NCBI GenBank assembly: GCA_027730885.1
Contig: JAQCHM010000020.1
Location: 1-16,953, forward strand
Length of the DNA stretch: 16,953 nt
Direction: 5' to 3'
Source: Actinomycetota bacterium
GTDB taxonomy: Bacteria > Actinomycetota > Acidimicrobiia > Acidimicrobiales > SZUA-35
Under the pieces are notes generated by a model. The model saw nothing but the letters and a program-made list of their open reading frames with translations. It was not told where the DNA came from and did no database searches. A program made the translations under genes and the position numbers. Of this stretch, positions 13,055-16,953 are shown piece after piece; positions within the stretch are counted from its first letter, which is position 1; each line of letters begins with the position of its first letter.

Positions 13055-14542
13055 GTGGTCGGGAGAGTCCCGTCCTCGACCCGGTTTGACGCGCTGAGTT
13101 CCTCGCCGCTGCCCCCGGATGTCGCAGCCGAGAAAGCACAGCACCCCCTAGTGTCCACCGACTCCCTAGCAGTTTCTGATCAGCCAGTCTCTGACCAGCC
13201 CGTATCCGACCAGGACGCCGTCCAGCCCGAAGCTGCGCCGTACGTGCCTCGTCAGATCGTCGAGAACGATCTCGTCGGCTCCATCGAGGACGCCTACGCC
13301 GCCTCCATGGTCTCCATCGAGGACGGTCAGCTGGTCAGCGGTACGGTCGTCCGTGTCGACAAGGACGAAGTCCTCCTCGACATCGGCTACAAGAGCGAGG
13401 GCGTCATCCCTTCTCGTGAGCTGTCGATCCGTAACAACGTGGATCCGTCCGAGATCGTCAAGGTCGGCGATCCGATCGAGGCTCTTGTTCTCCAGAAGGA
13501 GGACAAGGAGGGTCGCCTGGTCCTGTCCAAGAAGCGGGCCCAGTACGAACGGGCCTGGGGCACCATCGAGGAGGTCAAAGAACGCGACGGCGTCGTGTCC
13601 GGCCCGGTCATCGAGGTCGTCAAGGGCGGTCTCATCGTCGACATCGGCCTCCGCGGCTTCCTGCCTGCATCGCTCGTCGAACTGCGCCGCGTCCGCGATC
13701 TGCAGCCCTACGTAGGTCAGACCCTCGACGCGAAGATCATCGAGCTCGACAAGAACCGCAACAACGTGGTGCTCAGCCGGCGGGCCTTCCTCGAGGAGAC
13801 CCAGAAGGAACAGCGAGAGGACTTCCTCGCCAACCTGCAGCCTGGCGAGGTTCGCGCCGGTGTTGTCAGTTCGGTCGTCAACTTCGGCGCCTTCGTCGAT
13901 CTCGGCGGTATGGACGGCCTCATCCACGTCTCGGAACTGTCGTGGAAGCACGTCGATCACCCCGGCTCGGTCGTGGCGGTCGGCGACGAAATCACGGTTC
14001 AGGTGCTCGAGGTCGACCTCGATCGCGAGCGCATCAGCCTGTCCCTGAAGGCAACCCAACAGGATCCCTGGCAGGAGTTCGCCTCCTCCCACCGCGTCGG
14101 CGAACTGGTCTACGGTCGAGTCACCAAACTGGTGCCGTTCGGTTCGTTCGTCCAGGTCGGAGACGGTATCGAAGGCCTGGTCCACATCTCGGAGATGTCG
14201 GCCCACCATGTCGATCTGCCCGAGCAGGTCGTGACTCCCGGCGAGGAGCTCTGGGTCAAGATCATCGACATCGATCTCCAGCGCCGCCGCATCAGCCTCT
14301 CGATCAAGCAGGCGGCCGAAGGTGGCGTCGTGGCGCAGGAGTATCAGGAGCACTTCGGCGAGCATGCCTTCGACGAGGAGGGCAACTACATCGGCCCGAC
14401 CGAGGTCGACCCGGCCACCGAAGCGGCGTGGGCCGAGTACTACGAGGATCTGAGCGGTGACCCGGTCGGCGCGGTCGCTTCAGACGCTGGTACCGACGGC
14501 GACCAGACCGACGGCGGCCAGACCGACGGCGAAGGAGCCTGA
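13055..14542 (+). CDS. rpsA: 30S ribosomal protein S1
   Basis: Four S1 (OB-fold) RNA-binding repeats are visible, at about residues 90-165, 178-248, 265-335 and 349-420. Examples are GTVVRVDKDEVLLDIGYKSEG and GLRGFLPASLVELRRVRDL. The linker phrases VLSKKRAQYERAWGTIEEVKE and ELDKNRNNVVLSRR match mycobacterial RpsA nearly word for word. S1 helps mRNA bind the small ribosomal subunit. Actinobacterial S1 has four repeats rather than six, as here. The N-terminus (SDQPVSDQPVSDQ repeats) and the acidic Gly/Asp C-terminus (GTDGDQTDGGQTDG) are disordered. The start is uncertain: GTG 13055 is favoured by the -10 spacing (495 residues), while GTG 13151 gives 463 residues. An in-frame ATG at 12857 lies inside the methyltransferase and is rejected. 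Confidence 0.96.
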   Translation: MVGRVPSSTRFDALSSSPLPPDVAAEKAQHPLVSTDSLAVSDQPVSDQPVSDQDAVQPEAAPYVPRQIVENDLVGSIEDAYAASMVSIEDGQLVSGTVVRVDKDEVLLDIGYKSEGVIPSRELSIRNNVDPSEIVKVGDPIEALVLQKEDKEGRLVLSKKRAQYERAWGTIEEVKERDGVVSGPVIEVVKGGLIVDIGLRGFLPASLVELRRVRDLQPYVGQTLDAKIIELDKNRNNVVLSRRAFLEETQKEQREDFLANLQPGEVRAGVVSSVVNFGAFVDLGGMDGLIHVSELSWKHVDHPGSVVAVGDEITVQVLEVDLDRERISLSLKATQQDPWQEFASSHRVGELVYGRVTKLVPFGSFVQVGDGIEGLVHISEMSAHHVDLPEQVVTPGEELWVKIIDIDLQRRRISLSIKQAAEGGVVAQEYQEHFGEHAFDEEGNYIGPTEVDPATEAAWAEYYEDLSGDPVGAVASDAGTDGDQTDGGQTDGEGA

Positions 14543-14592
14543 TCCGCAACCCCGTCGGTGACCGCCGGAGAAGGCGCACGCTTGGCTCGGAT

Positions 14593-14639
14593 CGAAGGCC
14601 CTGTACCTGTTCACCCAGGTACGGGGCCTTCGTCGTTTT
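14593..14639 (+). terminator. Strong intrinsic terminator after rpsA
   Basis: The arms 14593-14609 and 14616-14632 pair over 17 bp with one G-U, around the loop TTCACC. A GTCGTTTT tail follows. It is the clearest terminator in the window and isolates rpsA from the genes downstream. Confidence 0.92.
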
Positions 14640-14657
14640 CCGGGAACATTTCACCGA

Positions 14658-14704
14658 GAAGTCCTAAGTCGGGTCGGACTCGGGCCGACATGAAGTCCTG
14701 AGTC
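14658..14704 (+). repeat. Direct repeats GAAGTCCTRAGTC
   Basis: Two 13-bp copies, at 14658-14670 and 14692-14704, differ at one base and start 34 bp apart. Each contains two AGTC half-sites 7 bp apart. The first copy overlaps the -35 of the sigma-28-type promoter and the second covers its expected start point. This is a possible activator or repressor array. Confidence 0.55.
14665..14691 (+). promoter_or_regulatory. Sigma-28 (FliA/WhiG)-type promoter
   Basis: TAAG (14665-14668), then exactly 15 nt, then GCCGACAT (14684-14691) fits the consensus TAAA-N15-GCCGATAA with two or three mismatches. The transcript would start near 14698. It faces two small genes, the first of which has an Flp-pilus-assembly-like N-terminus. 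That matches the surface-appendage role of this sigma class. No such sigma factor is encoded in the window. Confidence 0.5.
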
Positions 14705-14752
14705 AGTACCGAACGGGTGAAAGCCACCCGGTGAGTGGACCAGGAGCGTGGC

Positions 14753-14878
14753 GTGAGTTCACGACGAGTAATCATCCTTCTAGTAGCAATCGCCGTCGGA
14801 GCTCTCTCGGCTGTGAGTTATAACCAGAACCTGTGGATCGGTCATCTGTTCGAGAGCGCGGCGTACCTTCCTCGTTGA
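14753..14878 (+). CDS. Small membrane peptide, CpaB-like N-terminus, possible leader ORF
   Basis: The 41-residue ORF starts at GTG with AGGAG 7 nt upstream (within 14741-14746). It encodes a short basic N-terminus (SSRRV), a membrane helix IILLVAIAVGALSAV (7-21) and a short polar tail ending AAYLPR. The opening resembles CpaB/RcpC-type Flp pilus assembly proteins, which are far longer, so it may be a truncated cpaB or a distinct small membrane protein. A hairpin, CGGGTG-AAAGC-CACCCG (14714-14730), precedes the ribosome site. Its last codons contain CCTTCCTCG, which is complementary to the ribosome site of the next small gene. Several codons end in A or T (GTA, CTT, CTA, GCA), unlike the neighbouring genes. 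Confidence 0.5.
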   Translation: MSSRRVIILLVAIAVGALSAVSYNQNLWIGHLFESAAYLPR

Positions 14879-14920
14879 ACCAAACGAGTGATGCCGGCGT
14901 TGACGCGCCGGCGAGGAAGG
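14866..14920 (+). promoter_or_regulatory. Candidate ribosome-coupled RNA switch
   Basis: CCTTCCTCG (14866-14874, the end of the 41-residue ORF) is exactly complementary to CGAGGAAGG (14912-14920), which holds the Shine-Dalgarno site of the 53-residue gene. Two hairpins lie in between: CTCGTT/AACGAG (14871-14876 with 14883-14888) and GCCGGCG/CGCCGGC (14893-14899 with 14906-14912). The first competes with the sequestering helix for 14871-14874. A ribosome finishing the upstream ORF would cover the blocking strand and free the site. Confidence 0.5.
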
Positions 14921-14927
14921 CACGCCG

Positions 14928-15089
14928 ATGTGGAAGACCGACACGCTGTTCGGCGACTGGGCCGAGGACGACGACCAGTGGTTCGTCGCGCACCGCAGCT
15001 CCAAGGCCGAGGAGAGTGACGGCTCCACGGAGACCTGGATCGTCGCCTGCCGCGTCGACTCCGAACTCGTGACCGCCTGCCGGACCTGA
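14928..15089 (+). CDS. 53-residue acidic protein of unknown function
   Basis: The ORF begins at ATG with GAGGAAGG 7 nt upstream and ends at TGA. Nearly every codon ends in G or C, as in the neighbouring confirmed genes, which is strong evidence that it is real despite its size. The protein is soluble and acidic (FGDWAEDDDQWFVAHRSSKAEE), with four tryptophans and two cysteines near the end (WIVACRVDSELVTACRT). No family is recognised. It is separated by 49 nt from the membrane peptide ORF and is probably controlled by the RNA structures between them. It could be a small regulator or a partner protein, but nothing in the sequence decides. Confidence 0.7.
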   Translation: MWKTDTLFGDWAEDDDQWFVAHRSSKAEESDGSTETWIVACRVDSELVTACRT

Positions 15090-15142
15090 TCGTCCACCGG
15101 CCGGTAGACCTTCGTCGATTACCGCCGGGCTCAACCGCTTGG

Positions 15143-15148
15143 CACTAT
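15143..15148 (+). promoter_or_regulatory. -10-like CACTAT before the oxidoreductase gene
   Basis: CACTAT ends 6 nt before the ATG at 15155. The intervening GGAGG is too close to the ATG to be a useful Shine-Dalgarno site, so a leaderless transcript is plausible. The first base departs from TANNNT. Confidence 0.3.
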
Positions 15149-15154
15149 GGAGGG

Positions 15155-16300
15155 ATGCCCATCTCCGACGCGCCATTGGACTTCGATCTCTTCGCCTACG
15201 GGACGATCGGACGGCGCCACGAGCTCGAAGCCGGGATGGCCGGCCTCCGCAACGATCTCTACCAGCGGTTCCTCGGCGAGATAGCCGAGCTGGTATCGGT
15301 GGCCGACCAGGCCGGCTACAGCGCTTTTGGTCACCCTGAACATCACCTCCAGCTGGAGGGCTTCGAGATCATCAACGACCCCGGCATCATGTCGATGTTT
15401 CTCGGGCAGCATCGTGAGCGGATGACCATTCTCACATGCGGCTACGTCTCGACCACTCACAACCCACTGCGAGTGGCCGAGAACATCGCCACGCTCGATC
15501 ACATGCATCGTGGGCGGTTTGCGGTCGGTCTCGTCCGGGGTTACCAGGCTCGCTGGGTCGAGAACTTCAAGATGCTGGACAACGTGGGCCCTGTCGGCCC
15601 CTGGAACAAGGACACCGACGAGGACGTCCTCAATCGCCGCTACTTCGAGGAATACGTCGACATCGTCTACACCGCTCTCAACAACGAGACCTTCAGCTAC
15701 GAAGGAGAGTTCTGGACCTTCCCCAACTTCGAGCGAAATCCCCATCCCCATGAGGTCTACACCAAGTACGGAGCGGGTTTCGACGCCGACATGACCGTGC
15801 ACGCGACCGGCATTGCCCCGCGGCCCTACCAGTCGCCCCATCCCAAGATCTACTCGGGCTTCACCGGCTCGGCCCGCACGGCCGCCTTCTGGGGGCGCTA
15901 CGGCGGCAAGTCGATCGTGCTGGGGGGCGGTCCCGAGCTGCTGAAAGCGATCTGGTCGTCCTACGATCGAACGGCTGAGCAGTACGGTCGCGCGGTCGTT
16001 CCCGGAGAGCAGGCCTGTTGGGGTGGCCTGATGATCTGCGCCGAGACCGACGAGGCGGCCATGGCACAGCTCGACGACGTCCGGTGGTTCTTCGACACCT
16101 GGGCTCTGCCGTTCGGTCAACCGATCGCCCGGCTGCTCGTCGGCAGCCCCGACACCATCAGCCGCCAGATCGAGGAGGCACTCGACATCGTGCCAATCAA
16201 CGAGGTGATGATGCTCGTTCCCCAGGGCATTCATGAGCCAAGCCAACTGAACGCCAGCATCGAACTCTTCGCCGAACGCGTCATGCCCCGTTTTCAGTGA
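15155..16300 (+). CDS. LLM class flavin-dependent oxidoreductase
   Basis: The 381-residue luciferase-like (TIM-barrel) protein has FDLFAYGTIG at the N-terminus, the strand-end AFGHPEHHLQLEGFE (about 58-72), TILTCGYVSTTHNPLRVAENIATLDHMHRGRFAVGLVRGYQ (about 90-130), and the C-terminal LLVGSPDTISRQIEEAL (about 326-342). That last segment is the usual flavin-family substrate or cofactor loop. The family uses reduced FMN or F420 to oxidise diverse small molecules. Which cofactor is used cannot be read reliably, though actinobacterial members often use F420. No flavin reductase gene is adjacent. It stands as a single gene, ending just before a strong hairpin. The substrate is unknown. Confidence 0.9.
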   Translation: MPISDAPLDFDLFAYGTIGRRHELEAGMAGLRNDLYQRFLGEIAELVSVADQAGYSAFGHPEHHLQLEGFEIINDPGIMSMFLGQHRERMTILTCGYVSTTHNPLRVAENIATLDHMHRGRFAVGLVRGYQARWVENFKMLDNVGPVGPWNKDTDEDVLNRRYFEEYVDIVYTALNNETFSYEGEFWTFPNFERNPHPHEVYTKYGAGFDADMTVHATGIAPRPYQSPHPKIYSGFTGSARTAAFWGRYGGKSIVLGGGPELLKAIWSSYDRTAEQYGRAVVPGEQACWGGLMICAETDEAAMAQLDDVRWFFDTWALPFGQPIARLLVGSPDTISRQIEEALDIVPINEVMMLVPQGIHEPSQLNASIELFAERVMPRFQ

Positions 16301-16311
16301 GCGCGCGAGTA

Positions 16312-16341
16312 GGGGTGGCAGCGCAGATGCGCTGCCACCCC
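16312..16341. terminator. 13-bp perfect hairpin, bidirectional terminator candidate
   Basis: The arms 16312-16324 and 16329-16341 are exact complements around AGAT. No T-run follows on either strand. It lies between the convergent ends of the oxidoreductase (plus) and the pilin/GAF genes (minus), so it could serve both. Confidence 0.75.
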
Positions 16342-16362
16342 AGTCGGACGCTTCGGACGTCG

Positions 16363-16515
16363 TTAGCTCAGTCCGGAGCCGCTTAGATTGCTGAACGGCC
16401 TCGATGTGGCTTCACCCAACATCGTGACCGCCGAGACGCAGACGACGAAGATCAGGGCGAGAAGCAGCGCGTACTCGACGAGACTTGCTCTCCAGCACCT
16501 GGCGGTCCCGTTCAT
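16363..16515 (-). pseudogene. Flp-type pilin remnant lacking its processing glycine
   Basis: The 50-codon frame reads MNGTARCWR, then ASLVEYALLLALIFVVCVSAV and a short tail, TMLGEATSRPFSNLSGSGLS. From ASLVEY onward this is a textbook Flp (type IVb) pilin: Glu and Tyr at the +5/+6 positions and one hydrophobic helix. The residue before the cleavage point is Arg instead of the required Gly, and the first nine residues are simply another frame of the GAF gene. No ribosome site precedes the ATG. So only the 3' part of a pilin gene is present, joined to the GAF gene near 16486-16492. It is not expected to be processed or assembled. Confidence 0.7.
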
Positions 16516-16953
16516 CGAAACGATCGGCTTGGTTGCTCTCGATGGCGAGCAATCCGATCAGGGCACCACGAGCCCTCAAGGGCGCGTACACGCCGCTCAT
16601 GGAGCCGATGTTGAAGCCTGGACCGTTGACGGCGAGGTCACAATGGAGTTCTGTCGACTTGGAGCTGACGGCCGAACGGGCGGGACCGGGCAACTCGTCG
16701 TCGGCGAGCAGCTGTCCGATGCGCATCGCCTGTCGGCGTGACACGACCCAGCTGCCGTCGGTCTCGTCGACGATCAAGATGCAGGCAGCGTCGAAGTCGA
16801 TGAGCGTCCGCAGCCGCACGATGGTGGAGCTGAGGACCTCATGCAGATTGAGCGACGCCGGCATGGTCTGGGTGATTCGATGCAGGTTGAACAGCAGCGA
16901 ATTAGCGTCGGCGAGACGGTTCATCCGGTCCAGCGCAAGCGAGTGCTGGCGGG
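16412..16953 (-). CDS. GAF-domain sensor protein, partial, 3' end disrupted
   Basis: The frame is open to the window edge, so the 5' part lies outside. The visible part contains a helix, LALDRMNRLADANSLLFNLHRITQ, leading into a GAF domain (LNLHEVLSSTIVRLRTLIDFDAACILIVDE, later GSMSGVYAPLRARGALIGLLAIES and RFDERDRQVLE). GAF domains sense small ligands or redox state and usually sit in histidine kinases, diguanylate cyclases or phosphatases. The expected last GAF helix is missing. After QVLE (16490) the frame reads the Flp pilin DNA out of frame as an Arg-rich tail of about 25 residues and stops. The gene is therefore truncated by deletion or rearrangement. The output domain, if any, cannot be inferred. 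Confidence 0.8.
   Translation of the reverse strand, partial: RQHSLALDRMNRLADANSLLFNLHRITQTMPASLNLHEVLSSTIVRLRTLIDFDAACILIVDETDGSWVVSRRQAMRIGQLLADDELPGPARSAVSSKSTELHCDLAVNGPGFNIGSMSGVYAPLRARGALIGLLAIESNQADRFDERDRQVLESKSRRVRAASRPDLRRLRLGGHDVG

Noticed and set aside
14692..14752. c-di-GMP (GEMM) or other known riboswitch in the leader
   Set aside because: Only one short hairpin (14714-14730) is present and the conserved GEMM core is absent.
14871..14912. Two adjacent hexaloop hairpins resembling an ANTAR-binding RNA
   Set aside because: ANTAR targets need A at loop position 1 and G at position 4 in both loops. The loops here are GAACCA and TTGACG, so neither fits.

Overview
The window looks like a high-GC actinobacterial chromosome, most likely class Acidimicrobiia. 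The evidence is inferential: a SigR/RsrA-type thiol-stress pair, a group II truncated haemoglobin close to the mycobacterial one, a PolA with an eroded proofreading domain and a tyrosine in the O-helix, an ANTAR response regulator next to polA and rpsA, and several starts that look leaderless, with a -10 hexamer 6-7 nt before the start codon. The order ANTAR regulator - polA - rpsA matches Mycobacterium tuberculosis Rv1626 (PdtaR) - Rv1629 (PolA) - Rv1630 (RpsA).

Layout. Bases 59-852 (minus): an ECF sigma factor and its zinc-binding anti-sigma factor, behind a textbook SigR promoter. Bases 1040-2899 (plus): truncated haemoglobin, HU, then a coupled bcp-fabZ pair. Bases 2993-7410 (minus): a compact type II fatty-acid operon, transcribed fabD-fabH-fabG-acpP-fabF, with overlapping junctions fabH/fabG and acpP/fabF. 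Its FabD carries an unusual C-terminal extension that reads like a biotinyl/lipoyl-type fold. Bases 7569-11245 (plus): tRNA-Leu(CAA), then a coiled-coil protein, an ANTAR regulator and polA joined by 4-nt overlaps. Bases 11246-13044 (plus): a decayed or rearranged stretch with a nonsense-interrupted membrane protein, about 490 bp with no intact gene, a shortened DUF3099-like protein and a frameshifted methyltransferase. Bases 13055-14639: rpsA with a strong terminator. Bases 14640-16953: a sigma-28-type promoter, two tiny genes missed by ordinary length cut-offs with a possible ribosome-coupled RNA switch between them, an LLM flavin-dependent oxidoreductase, and a minus-strand GAF-domain gene whose 3' end runs out of frame into an Flp-type pilin remnant.

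How the genes fit together. SigR/RsrA, Bcp and the globin form a redox and oxygen theme at the left. Fatty-acid synthesis (fabZ plus the five-gene operon) occupies the centre. DNA replication and repair, RNA-level regulation (ANTAR) and translation (S1) follow. The observations most worth checking are the 14.7-15.1 kb leader/small-ORF unit, the GAF/Flp pilin junction, the FabD extension and the SigR autoregulatory promoter. No CRISPR array, integrase or insertion sequence was seen.
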